The notes beneath the pieces were generated by a model that did not search any database, was not told the origin of the DNA, and saw only the letters and a list, made by a program, of their open reading frames with translations. From CAYYJM01 sp964471755 (lineage in GTDB: Bacteria > Planctomycetota > Planctomycetia > Gemmatales > Gemmataceae): 31,501 bases of DNA. The position numbers were made by a program, and so were the translations under genes. Shown piece by piece: positions 14,684 through 22,970 of the stretch. The stretch spans positions 1-31,501 of the forward strand of contig CAYYJM010000041.1 in NCBI GenBank assembly GCA_964471755.1. Reading direction: 5' to 3'. The first letter of the stretch is position 1; each line of letters starts with the position of its first letter.

Positions 14684-15703
14684 ATGCGTCAGCTCGTCAC
14701 CCTGCCACGCGACCAGGCCCGCCTTCTGGCGGACCATCTCCTCACCCTGCGCATCAAGACCCGTCTCGACGACGAACCGGGCGGCACCGTCATCTGGGTT
14801 TGCGATGAGGACCAGGTGCCGCAGGCTCGTGAAGAGTTGACCGCGTTCCAGGCCAGCCCGACCGATCCGCGCTACCGGGGCGCGAGCAGCCAGGCTCAGG
14901 CGATCCGCAACCAGGAGGCCCGTGCCGACGCCGATTACGAACGCCGTCAGGAATCCTTCCGCGACAAGATGCGCGAACTCAGCGGCCACGTTCCCCTGGG
15001 GCCGGCCACGCTTGGCCTGCTGGCCGTCTGCGTTCTCGTCGCCGTGTTGACCTCGCTCGGCTCGAAGATCAACGCTCCCGTGATGCAGGCTCTGCTCATC
15101 ATCCCAACGACGCCGGCCGAGCCGGACCTGCCTCCGGTGTGGGACGACGCCAACCCGGAAAACGTGGCGGCGCAGCACGCCCGGATTCTCGATTTCATCC
15201 GCCATCACGAGTTCTGGCAACTGACGGCGATCACCCAGCGCGGCGAACTCTGGCGACTCGTGACGCCGATCTTCATCCACTTCGGCATCCTGCATCTGGT
15301 CTTCAACATGCTCATGCTGGTCCAGCTGGGCAGTGCCGTCGAGCGTCGGCTCGGCATCGGAGCCTATCTCGGGCTCGTCGTGTTGATCGCCGTGACGTCC
15401 AACCTGGCCGAGTTCTTCGTGCAGATCGGCCTGAATGTTCCGGGCATCATCCTCTACCAGCGACATCCGCTTTTCGGCGGCATGTCCGGCGTCCTCTACG
15501 GTCTGTTCGGCTATCTGTGGATGATGGCTCGCGCCTCAGACAACCCCGAGCGGATTTTGTCGTCGCAGGTCGTCACGGCTCTGCTGATCTGGCTGGTGAT
15601 CTGTCTGCTCGGTGTCATCGGCTCGGTCGCCAACACGGCTCACGTCGTTGGCCTGCTCGTCGGCGTCGTCGTCGGCAAGCTGGTCACGCTCGCGAAACGC
15701 TGA
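14684..15703 (+). CDS. rhomboid-family intramembrane serine protease
   Basis: 339-aa polytopic protease that cleaves membrane-spanning substrates. The catalytic dyad is in place: S268 in FGGMSGVLYG (GxSG) and H320 in the last helix (AHVVGLLVG). HFGILHLVFNM matches the conserved HxxxHxxxN region of helix 2. The first about 100 residues form a soluble N-terminal part with an alpha/beta beginning (RQLVTLPRDQARLLADHLL), like the cytosolic domain of GlpG. Between helices 1 and 2 there is a long loop of about 60 residues. ATG 14684 has GAGG 6 nt upstream. Substrates unknown. Confidence 0.95.
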   Translation: MRQLVTLPRDQARLLADHLLTLRIKTRLDDEPGGTVIWVCDEDQVPQAREELTAFQASPTDPRYRGASSQAQAIRNQEARADADYERRQESFRDKMRELSGHVPLGPATLGLLAVCVLVAVLTSLGSKINAPVMQALLIIPTTPAEPDLPPVWDDANPENVAAQHARILDFIRHHEFWQLTAITQRGELWRLVTPIFIHFGILHLVFNMLMLVQLGSAVERRLGIGAYLGLVVLIAVTSNLAEFFVQIGLNVPGIILYQRHPLFGGMSGVLYGLFGYLWMMARASDNPERILSSQVVTALLIWLVICLLGVIGSVANTAHVVGLLVGVVVGKLVTLAKR

Positions 15704-15736
15704 GGCATCTCGGAGGCATCCCCGTTGGCGCGGCCC

Positions 15737-15948
15737 ATGTAGGGTGGGCGGGAGCGCCACCGCCACCGAATCCGCTTCCTGGGCCGGAACAGCGCAGGCC
15801 CACCGATGCTCCGACGGGAGCGCAGCGACACCGATCAGAATAAGGCATCTGCGGTGTCGCTGCGCTCCCGAGCGAGGATTGGTGGGCCTGCGCTGTTCCG
15901 GCCTGATGTGGCGATGAGGCGTCGGTGGCGCTCCCGCCCACCCTACAT
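15737..15948. repeat. mosaic inverted repeat of about 212 bp
   Basis: The 378-nt gap between the rhomboid gene and the next gene is mostly this structure. Arms 15737-15833 and 15852-15948 are reverse complements in three blocks: an outer 26-bp block (starts ATGTAGGGTGGGCGGGAGC), a middle block of about 22 bp (GCCGGAACAGCGCAGGCC..) and an inner block of about 18 bp (GGGAGCGCAGCGACACCG). Unpaired stretches of similar length separate them. An extra CCGCCCTACATCTCGCC fragment follows at about 15970. No gene seen here. Confidence 0.9.
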
Positions 15949-16081
15949 CTTCTCGGTGACGCTCCGGACCGCCCTACATCTCGCCACCCGGCATCTCGGT
16001 CGCCCTTGACCCGGACGATGCAGACGGGGTATAGCCACATCACGGCGGTCTGTTTCCGGGCCGTGGCGAAGGGAGGCACCC

Positions 16082-16468
16082 ATGCGTCGTGACTGGCTTC
16101 TGATCGCCGGCCTGCTGGCTGGCTTCGGGACGATTCTGTTCCTGAATCAGCGGCAGTTCCAGCAGCAACTCGGCGAACTGCGGCAGGAAATCGCTCACCT
16201 CCAGGTGCAGGCTCCGCCCGACCTCGATCGGACTCCGCTTCCGCCACTCGCGCCGAACGACACTCCGGCCACGCCGACCGGCCTTCCCGATGGCGATGCC
16301 GAACTGTTCCGGCACGTGTTCAGACAGACCCTGGAAAAGGGACTGCTCTCCGAAGCGCAGTCGCCGGAGACGCAGCAGATGATCCGTCAGGCGTTGCGGG
16401 AGCCGACCCCAGAAGTAGAGCGCAAAGCCCCAGCTGGGCCACCAGGCGGAGATAGTGGAGGGGAATGA
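16082..16468 (+). CDS. small single-pass membrane protein, 128 aa
   Basis: Unrecognised. It has a hydrophobic segment at about 5-21 (WLLIAGLLAGFGTILFL) after MRRD, so N-in with the rest outside or a signal anchor. A Gln/Leu-rich coiled-coil helix follows at 22-45, then a Pro-rich linker, a helical segment ELFRHVFRQTLEKGLLSEA, and a Pro/Gly-rich end. GGGAGG lies 5 nt upstream of the ATG. The last about 149 nt overlap the 3' end of the convergent glycosyltransferase-like gene. Both frames look coding up to near their ends, so this is either a genuine tail-to-tail overlap or one stop is later than in relatives. Confidence 0.7.
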   Translation: MRRDWLLIAGLLAGFGTILFLNQRQFQQQLGELRQEIAHLQVQAPPDLDRTPLPPLAPNDTPATPTGLPDGDAELFRHVFRQTLEKGLLSEAQSPETQQMIRQALREPTPEVERKAPAGPPGGDSGGE

Positions 16469-17690
16469 CCAGCCACGCCGACCAGCCGAACGTCGCGCCG
16501 CAGGGCCAGAGCAGGTACGTCGCCACGTCGAGCAGAGCGAGCAGCACACCGAGCGCGAGTTGTCGGCGAACCAGCGGCAGAATCAGCGGATAGAACCACA
16601 AGATCCACTGCGGCGAGAAGATCACCTGCATCAGGACGAAGCCGATCATCAGGACCGCACCGCGCCGTAACAGCGCCTCCAGCGAGCGGATCGGTCGCCA
16701 GCACAGGACGACGAGCAGGCCGAGCAGCCCGCCATGACGCAGGAGCTTGCCCGGCCCGTTCTGCTCGCCCAGCCATTCGGGCAGGACGTAGCCGTAGATC
16801 GTCCAGCCATACAGTTCCCGATTCGCCTGGAAGCGATACGGCCCGAGCAGGGCCGTCAGATCCTCCGAGGCCAGCTGCACCGCCAGGATCGTCAGGCCGA
16901 CTCCGAGCGCCCCGGCGAGCCAGCGCAGCGCCGGCCGGATACCGCCCGTCCCGATGAGGTACGCCAGGATCAGCGGCGCGAGCAAACCCGGTGCGATCTT
17001 CAGGGCCGTGCCGACGGCCAGCAGACCGCCCGAGACGACGAGCCAGCCGCGCCCCAGGCTCGCCAGGCTCAGAGCCAGGAACAGTGCCGGCAGCACGTCG
17101 AAGCGATTGATCGCGAAGTAGAGCGCCGCCGGCAGACAGAGGAGCAGGCCATCACTGCTCAGCGTGTCATCGCGCGTGAACCCGACCTGGACCGTCGCGA
17201 TCAGCCCCCACAGGGCAAGCAGCATCACGCTCTCGTAGGTCCGCACGACGCCGCGCAGGTGGGTCCAGAAGGCGCGTTCGGCCTCGTTTCGGGGTCGGTG
17301 AACGTGGACGTTGCCGATGCCACCCTCGGCCACGGCCGAGGGCACCGACGACGGCGGCACAAGGTCATACGGCAGCCGAAAGAGCCAGACGGCCGCGTGC
17401 GGATATTCGAGGAAATAGCGATCGACGAGCGGAGCCGGATTGTCGAGGGCGGCTCCGAAATCGGCCACGTCTGCCGGCGAATCGAGTCGGCCGGCCCGGC
17501 GGCCCAGGTGGGCGTTCAGACCACGCTGGGCCATCGCCGCCAGGTCCTGGTCGTCGTAGACCGCCTGATCGAGCCAGCGAGCATCGTCCGGCGCGTCGAG
17601 TCGGTCGGCCGGCTGAACGACGAACAGGACGACGACGTAGGCGAGCGACACGAGATAGGGCAGCGCTCGCCGGAGCCTTCGCGCGTTCAC
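16320..17690 (-). CDS. polytopic membrane protein, GT87 (DUF2029)-like glycosyltransferase
   Basis: 456-aa protein with about nine to eleven hydrophobic helices. After the first helix comes a large external loop (about 30-120) with EYPHAAVWLFRLP, resembling the 'EYPP' region of GT87 lipid-linked mannosyltransferases. Further signature-like parts are INRFDVLPALFLALSLASLGRG (given here as the INRFDVLPALF and SLGRG parts), a GTALKIAPGLL segment, and FSPQWILWFYPL. Such enzymes use polyprenyl-phosphate sugars to build envelope glycans. Its start overlaps the stop of the VWA gene (ATGA). The C-terminal about 50 residues are encoded opposite the small membrane protein gene. Family call moderate; substrate unknown. 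Confidence 0.8.
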   Translation of the reverse strand: MNARRLRRALPYLVSLAYVVVLFVVQPADRLDAPDDARWLDQAVYDDQDLAAMAQRGLNAHLGRRAGRLDSPADVADFGAALDNPAPLVDRYFLEYPHAAVWLFRLPYDLVPPSSVPSAVAEGGIGNVHVHRPRNEAERAFWTHLRGVVRTYESVMLLALWGLIATVQVGFTRDDTLSSDGLLLCLPAALYFAINRFDVLPALFLALSLASLGRGWLVVSGGLLAVGTALKIAPGLLAPLILAYLIGTGGIRPALRWLAGALGVGLTILAVQLASEDLTALLGPYRFQANRELYGWTIYGYVLPEWLGEQNGPGKLLRHGGLLGLLVVLCWRPIRSLEALLRRGAVLMIGFVLMQVIFSPQWILWFYPLILPLVRRQLALGVLLALLDVATYLLWPCGATFGWSAWLVIPLHYLRLVAQLGLCALLLGSAPATPDGSSAASPATALRRAVPFPGSV

Positions 17691-18640
17691 TTCGCCAGTT
17701 CGTGAGCCGGGACCGTCGCGGTGTCGGACAGGCCCTGATGGAGCCGATTGCCGTTCACCTCCAGGGTGAAGTACGCGGCCGACGCCGGCATCTGGAACTC
17801 GAGAATGGCCGGGACGCCCGTGTCGGAGTAGTTCTTGATCACCTTGCCGGTCGGATCGAGGATCTTGCCATTGTCGGCGATGCGCGCGTTCTTATCGACG
17901 ACCTCGGCGAAGATGTCCTCCAGGGCGCGCATCTCGGCGGCGAGCTTGTGGTCCCACAGATCGACGTCGGTGCCGGAATCCAGGTCGTCGAGTTCCTCCA
18001 TCTGCCGTTCGTTGACGTTGGGGCCGACGCCGATCAGGACGAACTTGCACGGCTTGCGTCGCCCGGCCGCCACCTCCCGACAGAGCTGCCGACTGTACGC
18101 CTTGACCTCGTTCAGGTCGTGCAGTTCGCCATCGGTGATGAAGACGTAGAAGCCGAACGGGGCGTCCTTGAAGCGATCGACGAAGTAACGAACCGCCGGC
18201 AGGAGTTGCGTGCCGGTGCCCCAGTTCTCCGGCGGAGCGAACGGATAACGCTCGGCCTGCTCGGCGGTGAGGTCGCCCAGAACCTGCACCTGCGAACCGT
18301 GTGGGCCGACGGCCCAGTAGACGGCCGTGGTGCCACCGTCGGCGTCGAGCTTGCGAGCGAGGTAGGCGCAGATCTTCTGCGACACCGGAGCCACCTGGTT
18401 GACCAGCTTCGGCTTGCCGCCACCGAAGAGGTTGCTGAGCCAGTTGCTGCCGCCGTCGCCGTCGGCGGAGACGCCGAAGACCTCGCACATGGAGCCGGAC
18501 CCGTCGATGGCGATGCCGGTCTGGCAGCCCTCCTTCTGCGGCTCCATCAGGATGGTGGCGACGACACGGACAAGACCTCCGGCCGCGGGGTAGACGTTGA
18601 CTTCGCCAAACGGCTCGACGACCTTCTTGAGTTGGGCCAT
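17687..18640 (-). CDS. von Willebrand factor A (VWA) domain protein
   Basis: 317-aa protein, no signal peptide seen, so probably cytoplasmic. The metal-ion-dependent adhesion site is complete: D46-x-S48-x-S50 in IDGSGSM, a Thr in WGTGT at about 142-144, and D170 in FITDGE. A Gly/Asp-rich loop with GDGGSNW and FGGGKP interrupts the domain after the first strand. The C-terminal about 60 residues (after DPTGKVIKNY) look like a small beta-domain. It resembles the VWA proteins of stress and tellurite-type clusters, but no Ter gene is near. GGGAG stands 7 nt before ATG 18640. It is translation-coupled to the GT87-like gene. Confidence 0.9.
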   Translation of the reverse strand: MAQLKKVVEPFGEVNVYPAAGGLVRVVATILMEPQKEGCQTGIAIDGSGSMCEVFGVSADGDGGSNWLSNLFGGGKPKLVNQVAPVSQKICAYLARKLDADGGTTAVYWAVGPHGSQVQVLGDLTAEQAERYPFAPPENWGTGTQLLPAVRYFVDRFKDAPFGFYVFITDGELHDLNEVKAYSRQLCREVAAGRRKPCKFVLIGVGPNVNERQMEELDDLDSGTDVDLWDHKLAAEMRALEDIFAEVVDKNARIADNGKILDPTGKVIKNYSDTGVPAILEFQMPASAAYFTLEVNGNRLHQGLSDTATVPAHELAK

Positions 18641-18733
18641 GATGGGACTCCCGAGAGCTGAGTGGTCCTTTGCGCGGAGCGCATCCCTCCTCTCAGCCTA
18701 GCGGGATCGAGGGCGGAATGAAAGGGGCGCGGC

Positions 18734-19138
18734 TCACGCCTGGAGCATCTGTTCGGCGTAGCGCAGGGCCTCGGCCAGGGCTCCACGGTCGATCGGCTTG
18801 GCGAGGTGGAAATCCATGCCGGCCTCCTTGCAGCGGCGACGATCTTCCGGCTCGGCCATGGAAGTCAGCGCGATGATCGGCGTTCGCGGCCGGGCCGCCT
18901 TCTCCTCGGCGGCCCGGATGGCCAGGGTCGCTTGCAGACCGTCCATCTCCGGCATCTGCACGTCCATGAAGACAAGGTCGAACAACTCTCGGTCGAACAG
19001 ATCGACGGCCTGTCGGCCATTTCCGGCCAGAACCACGACATGCCCGTGGCGCTCCAGTAAACCCCGCGCCACGATCTGGTTCACGTGGTTGTCATCGACG
19101 ACCAGAATGCGCAACGTCAGAGTCGATTGAGATAGCAT
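18734..19138 (-). CDS. single-domain response regulator (receiver domain only)
   Basis: 134-aa CheY-like protein without an output domain. The phosphorylation apparatus is intact: acidic pair D15-D16 (VVDDN), phospho-acceptor D59 in VFMDVQMPEMDG, T92 in ALTSMAE and K114 in HLAKP. The sequence around D59 (MDVQMPEMDG) and DNHVNQ is of the type found at the end of hybrid histidine kinases, so it may receive phosphate in a relay. No kinase gene lies nearby. It ends 94 nt upstream of the VWA start on the same strand. Confidence 0.95.
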   Translation of the reverse strand: MLSQSTLTLRILVVDDNHVNQIVARGLLERHGHVVVLAGNGRQAVDLFDRELFDLVFMDVQMPEMDGLQATLAIRAAEEKAARPRTPIIALTSMAEPEDRRRCKEAGMDFHLAKPIDRGALAEALRYAEQMLQA

Positions 19139-19374
19139 CGGGACACTCCTGATGGCCGGTGGTCAGAGGATGAACCGAACCGGCGGGCTGTTGTGTGAAC
19201 CGAGAGAACCGAGGGCACGGTTATCCGGTGGATGGCAGGTCAATCGTGAGGAATAAGCATCACAAACCGGGTTCTCCGAGGAGAACGGCTGGGGAAGCTC
19301 TTCCGCCACCATCTTAGACGATGCCACGTCACCGATCTACCCAAGAATTCGTTCCGCATCGGGCTTTCTTTCGG
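19139..19374. other. gene-free stretch, one short palindrome
   Basis: No coding region is supported. It holds a perfect 16-bp palindrome GTTCTCCGAGGAGAAC at 19271-19286, which could be an operator, and a 12-nt piece (ACCGGCGGGCTG, near 19179) matching half of the repeat unit at 7711. Confidence 0.4.
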
Positions 19375-19404
19375 TTGACCCGGCCGCAGCACCCGTTTTA
19401 TAGT
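19375..19404 (+). promoter_or_regulatory. sigma-70-type promoter
   Basis: TTGACC (19375-19380) and TATAGT (19399-19404) with an 18-nt spacer, 38 nt before the GTG of the 88-aa gene. This is among the clearest housekeeping-type promoters in the window and excludes the earlier in-frame TTG at 19404 as start. Confidence 0.6.
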
Positions 19405-19442
19405 TGCAAGTGGAACGAACCACCGCGATCGGAGCAACTACC

Positions 19443-19709
19443 GTGAGCAACGCACGCCGTGACGAGCAACCCCCAAATGAGGCTCGCATCCTTGGCTTCG
19501 TCGGCGTCGGCCTGGATGGCGAGGACGGCGACACCCGTGTCACTCGCAACGAGAACTTCCTCCTCGTGGGGGGATCCGAGGAAACCCATGAACGGCTTCA
19601 GGATACCTCCATCCGCTTCAACGAGGCTCTGGAACAGAGGGGCAAGCGTCTGGAAGACACCGAGGCCGAAGAGGCCCTCGACATGCTCCGCGACGCCCTG
19701 GACCACTGA
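19443..19709 (+). CDS. conserved hypothetical protein, 88 aa
   Basis: Small acidic soluble protein, no named domain. The N-terminus is polar. A central ILGFVGVGLDGEDGDTRVT and NENFLLVGGSEETHERLQ pair of segments looks conserved in style. The C-terminal half is predicted helical and charged. GTG 19443 is chosen from GGAG 8 nt upstream and the strong promoter just before. It is 93 nt upstream of the sigma factor start on the same strand and could be co-transcribed with it. Confidence 0.78.
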   Translation: MSNARRDEQPPNEARILGFVGVGLDGEDGDTRVTRNENFLLVGGSEETHERLQDTSIRFNEALEQRGKRLEDTEAEEALDMLRDALDH

Positions 19710-19802
19710 TCGCCCGCTCGCTTCTTCGGAAATACGCCTGCCGGTGTGAAACCCGGACAGCTTCTCCCCAGTATTTCCCCATACCAGCGGCGAGGGCCAC
19801 GA

Positions 19803-20390
19803 GTGTCCGCGGACGATCTTCCCCTGGTGCGACGCTGCCTGGCCGGTGACACGACGGCCATCCAGCAGTTGCTTGCGCGGTTCGAGGCCGACGTGTTCGG
19901 CCTCTGCTGTCGCATCCTGGGCCATCGGCACGACGCCGAGGACGTCACCCAGGAGGTGTTCCTGCGCGTCTTCCGCAGCCTGCACGGATGGGATTCCTCT
20001 CGTCCGCTCAAGCCGTGGATCATGGGCATCACCGTCAACCGCTGCCGGACCTGGCTGGCACAACGTCCACGCCGACCGGAACTGGTCGATCATCTGGAAG
20101 AAACCGTCGCCGCCCGCGATCAGGATGAGGCCGGCGAACTGCTGGCCGAGATTCGGGCCGCCCTGACCGAACTGCGTCTGGAGTATCGCACCGTGTTCGT
20201 CCTGTTCCACGAACAGGGCCAGCCCTACGAGGAGATCGCCCAGGCGCTCGAACGGCCGGTCGGCACCATCAAGACCTGGCTGCATCGCGCCCGGCAGGAG
20301 TTGCTCGAACGTCTGCGCCGACGCGGCCTGTTGACCGAGGAAACCGAGGAGCTACCCGGGCCAGTGCTGCCCGAAAGTCGAGGACGGTGA
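19803..20390 (+). CDS. ECF-type RNA polymerase sigma factor
   Basis: 195-aa extracytoplasmic-function sigma factor. Region 2 is visible as GHRHDAEDVTQEVFLRVFRS (core-binding helix, given as the DAEDVTQEVFLRVF type) and WIMGITVNRCRTWL. Region 4 is the helix-turn-helix YEEIAQALERPVGTIKTWLHRAR. No sigma 1.1 or region 3 and no C-terminal extension. GTG 19803 is preferred, with GAGGG about 6 nt upstream; GTG 19746 would add 19 residues of no known homology. It overlaps the anti-sigma gene by 1-4 nt (GTGATG), so the pair is stoichiometric. Promoters recognised are unknown. Confidence 0.93.
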   Translation: MSADDLPLVRRCLAGDTTAIQQLLARFEADVFGLCCRILGHRHDAEDVTQEVFLRVFRSLHGWDSSRPLKPWIMGITVNRCRTWLAQRPRRPELVDHLEETVAARDQDEAGELLAEIRAALTELRLEYRTVFVLFHEQGQPYEEIAQALERPVGTIKTWLHRARQELLERLRRRGLLTEETEELPGPVLPESRGR

Positions 20391-21097
20391 TGCGGTGTGC
20401 GGAGTGCCGATCTCTGGTGCAGCAAGAAGCGGATGGCGAGGAACTGCTCGCCCGATCCTCGCTGGAGCAGCATCTGCGGGCCTGCCCGGCCTGCCGCACC
20501 TTCCAGGCCGGTCTGCAACGCCTGGCCGAGGTCGCTCGCCAGGCCCCGCCAGCGCGTCCGTCCGCCGAGTTTCGCACCCGTCTCCTGGATGCTGTCCTGG
20601 CCGACCGTCTTCAGCCGACTCCGCCTCCGGAACCGGCCCCCTGGGCTCGGCCGTGGAGCCTGCTACTGGCTCTGGCCGCCAGCCTCCTCGTCGGCCTGGG
20701 TCTGTGGCTCTGGGGAACGGGCGGGGCTGCCCCGCAGCCAGAGCCTGACCTCGTCGAGGCGGTGCAGCCCGCCCCGGAATCGGTCGGCGCGACGGCGAAT
20801 CTGAGCGACTCGGTTCGCGAAGCCGGGTCCGCCTCGACCGCCCTGGTCGCCCGGATGGCCGACGCGGTCGTGGAGCGGACGCGCGAGATCCTCCCCAGCG
20901 TGCCCACGCCGACGTTGCCCTCGCTGGCCGGCATCGACCCGATGACGCCGATCGTCGAACCGCCGGGACGAACGCTCGTCCAGGCCGGTCAGGCGGTGGC
21001 GGAAGGATTCCAGCCGGTCACCGACTCGGCACGCCGTGCCTTTGACCTGTTCCTTCGCGAGTTACCCCAGCCGCCCGATGAGCATCCAGGGCTGTGA
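20390..21097 (+). CDS. zinc-finger anti-sigma factor, single-pass membrane
   Basis: 235-aa partner of the ECF sigma factor. The N-terminal ZAS domain has C3, C6, H28-x3-C32-x2-C35, the classical anti-sigma zinc motif. A membrane helix lies at about 89-109 (PWSLLLALAASLLVGLG), so the ZAS domain is cytoplasmic and the about 125-residue C-terminal part is outside. That part is Pro/Ala-rich and of low complexity. Start: ATG 20390 shares its A with the sigma stop; GTG 20387 in frame is one residue longer. Its stop overlaps a possible start of the next gene as GTGA. Confidence 0.9.
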   Translation: MRCAECRSLVQQEADGEELLARSSLEQHLRACPACRTFQAGLQRLAEVARQAPPARPSAEFRTRLLDAVLADRLQPTPPPEPAPWARPWSLLLALAASLLVGLGLWLWGTGGAAPQPEPDLVEAVQPAPESVGATANLSDSVREAGSASTALVARMADAVVERTREILPSVPTPTLPSLAGIDPMTPIVEPPGRTLVQAGQAVAEGFQPVTDSARRAFDLFLRELPQPPDEHPGL

Positions 21098-21162
21098 AGC
21101 GTGAACTCGACCACGGTCCCGGTGAGCGGGCCGGGGCGTTCCTCCTGCGGGATACCTTCGTC

Positions 21163-22941
21163 ATGAACCACCTCGCCCCTCTCCGGCGCTGGTCGATCCG
21201 CCTGGCTCTCCTGGCTCTGGTCCTGACGATTGGACCTGCGCTCCAGGCCGCGACGCCACGCGAGGAGTTGCTCCGCTTCGTGCCGGCCGACACGGCGTTC
21301 TGCCTGCTTTTTCAGGGCCTCCGCGAACACGCCAGCGACCTGGCCGGGTCGCCGTTCCTGGCCCGCCTGGCGCGATCGCCGCTCGGCAAGGCGGCCGTCA
21401 ATCTGGCCGAGTTCCAGCAACTGCTCAGGGTTCAGAAGCAGATCGAGGGATTCGCCGGCCTCTCGGCCGAGCGCCTGCGCAACGACATCCTCGGCGATCT
21501 TCTGGTGCTGGCCTACAAGCCAGGTCCGCCCGGCAAGCCGGAGCGTGAGGAGGGCCTCTTCCTCCTGCACGCCCGTGATCCGCGCGCCCTGTCCGCCCTG
21601 ATCGAGCGCATCAACGACGCCCAGAAGCGCTCCGGCGAGCTGAAAGCCCTGGAGGAACGCACGCATCACGGACAGCACTACTTCCGCCGCCAGGTCAAGG
21701 GCGAGAACAGTTTCTACCACCTCCGCGAGCAGGTTCTGCTGTTCACCAGTCAGGAAGCGATCCTGCTGCGGGCCCTCGATCAGGTCCGCCCGATGGGCAC
21801 CGAGACGCCGGAGAAATCGCCCGGTTTCATCGAGGCGTCGCTGCGACGTCTGGGCGTGGCCGATGCCCTGCTGGTGTTCTGGGTGAATCCCCGCGCCTTC
21901 GACGACGCCCTGACCAGCAAGCTGACCCAGGCGACCGGCGAGGAAACCGTCTGGCTGAAGACCTTCCAGGTCTACTGGAAGGCCCTCGATGGCCTCGCTC
22001 TCGCGGTGCAGTTGGACGCTGACGCGACGGTGTCACTGGCCGTCGCGGCGAGGCCGGAAGAACTGCCGGCGTCGGCCCGGACCTTCTTCGCACGGCTGGC
22101 CGAACCAAGCCGAGTGTGGGACGCCCTGGCCGCCCTGCCAGCCGGGCCGGAGCCCCTGCTCGCCCTGACCTCGCGTCTCGATCTGCGGGCCCTGCTCGAT
22201 CTGCTGACGGAATTCCTGCCGCCCGAATCGCGGCAAACGCTGCTGACCGATCTGGAACGCTTCCTTGGTGCGCCGCTGGGCAAGAGCCTGGTTCGCGAGG
22301 TGTTGCCCGCTCTTGGGCCGGACCTCGATCTCATCGTCCTGCCACCGCCGGCCGATCAGAAGAGTCTCTTCCCGCAGACTCTGCTGGCTCTCCGGGTGGC
22401 CCCGTCCGACGATCCCGCCCCGGTCGATCAGGCGCTCTGGTCCGCCTTGCAGACCTTCGCCACGCTCGTGGTGATCGGCCATAACCAGAAGAATCCCGAG
22501 AAGCCACTGACGCTCCAGCGGATCACCCTCGACAAGCTCCCCGTCCGGGCGCTGGTTGGCGATGCAGCCCTGCCGGCGGGGGTTCAGCCCGCGTTCGCCC
22601 TTGGTCGGGGTCACCTGCTCCTGGCCAGTTCGCCCGCCAGCCTGCGACGGCTGCTCGGCCTGCTCAGTGAAAGCCCGACGCCAGCGGACAGGCCCGTCGG
22701 CCCGGTGCCGGTGCTGCGCATTTCCTTCAAAACCTGGCGTGAGTTTCTGACCCAGCGTCGCGACGACTTCGTCCGTCACATCGCCGCGGCTGACGCCCTG
22801 TCGGAGGAGCAGGCCGCGGCACGTCTTTCGAGTCTGTTGACGGTCCTGGAGTATCTCGATCGTGTGGAGGTGCGTCATCAGCCCGCTCCGGGCCGGCTGT
22901 TGTTGCAGCTGTCGTTGAAGACGACCTGGCCGTTGAAGTGA
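21163..22941 (+). CDS. secreted protein, DUF3352-like
   Basis: 592-aa exported protein. The signal peptide is clear from ATG 21163: basic MNHLAPLRR, hydrophobic LALLALVLTIGPALQA, cleavage likely after LQA. The start at GTG 21094 (overlapping the anti-sigma stop) would add 23 residues before it. The mature part repeats a pattern typical of the DUF3352 family of planctomycete proteins: LRFVPADTAFCLLF at the beginning, LGDLLVLAY, REEGLFLLHARD, VLLFTSQEAILLRAL. No catalytic motif was recognised. Being last in the sigma/anti-sigma unit, it may be a target or a periplasmic sensor partner. Confidence 0.85.
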   Translation: MNHLAPLRRWSIRLALLALVLTIGPALQAATPREELLRFVPADTAFCLLFQGLREHASDLAGSPFLARLARSPLGKAAVNLAEFQQLLRVQKQIEGFAGLSAERLRNDILGDLLVLAYKPGPPGKPEREEGLFLLHARDPRALSALIERINDAQKRSGELKALEERTHHGQHYFRRQVKGENSFYHLREQVLLFTSQEAILLRALDQVRPMGTETPEKSPGFIEASLRRLGVADALLVFWVNPRAFDDALTSKLTQATGEETVWLKTFQVYWKALDGLALAVQLDADATVSLAVAARPEELPASARTFFARLAEPSRVWDALAALPAGPEPLLALTSRLDLRALLDLLTEFLPPESRQTLLTDLERFLGAPLGKSLVREVLPALGPDLDLIVLPPPADQKSLFPQTLLALRVAPSDDPAPVDQALWSALQTFATLVVIGHNQKNPEKPLTLQRITLDKLPVRALVGDAALPAGVQPAFALGRGHLLLASSPASLRRLLGLLSESPTPADRPVGPVPVLRISFKTWREFLTQRRDDFVRHIAAADALSEEQAAARLSSLLTVLEYLDRVEVRHQPAPGRLLLQLSLKTTWPLK

Positions 22942-22970
22942 ACAGACGGTGGCGGCGAGCGAGGAGCGCC

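Noticed and set aside
14558..15466. N-terminal extension of the DUF2760 frame opposite the rhomboid gene
   Set aside because: DUF2760 has a good ATG with ribosome binding site at 14557; the extension is the complement of conserved rhomboid sequence.
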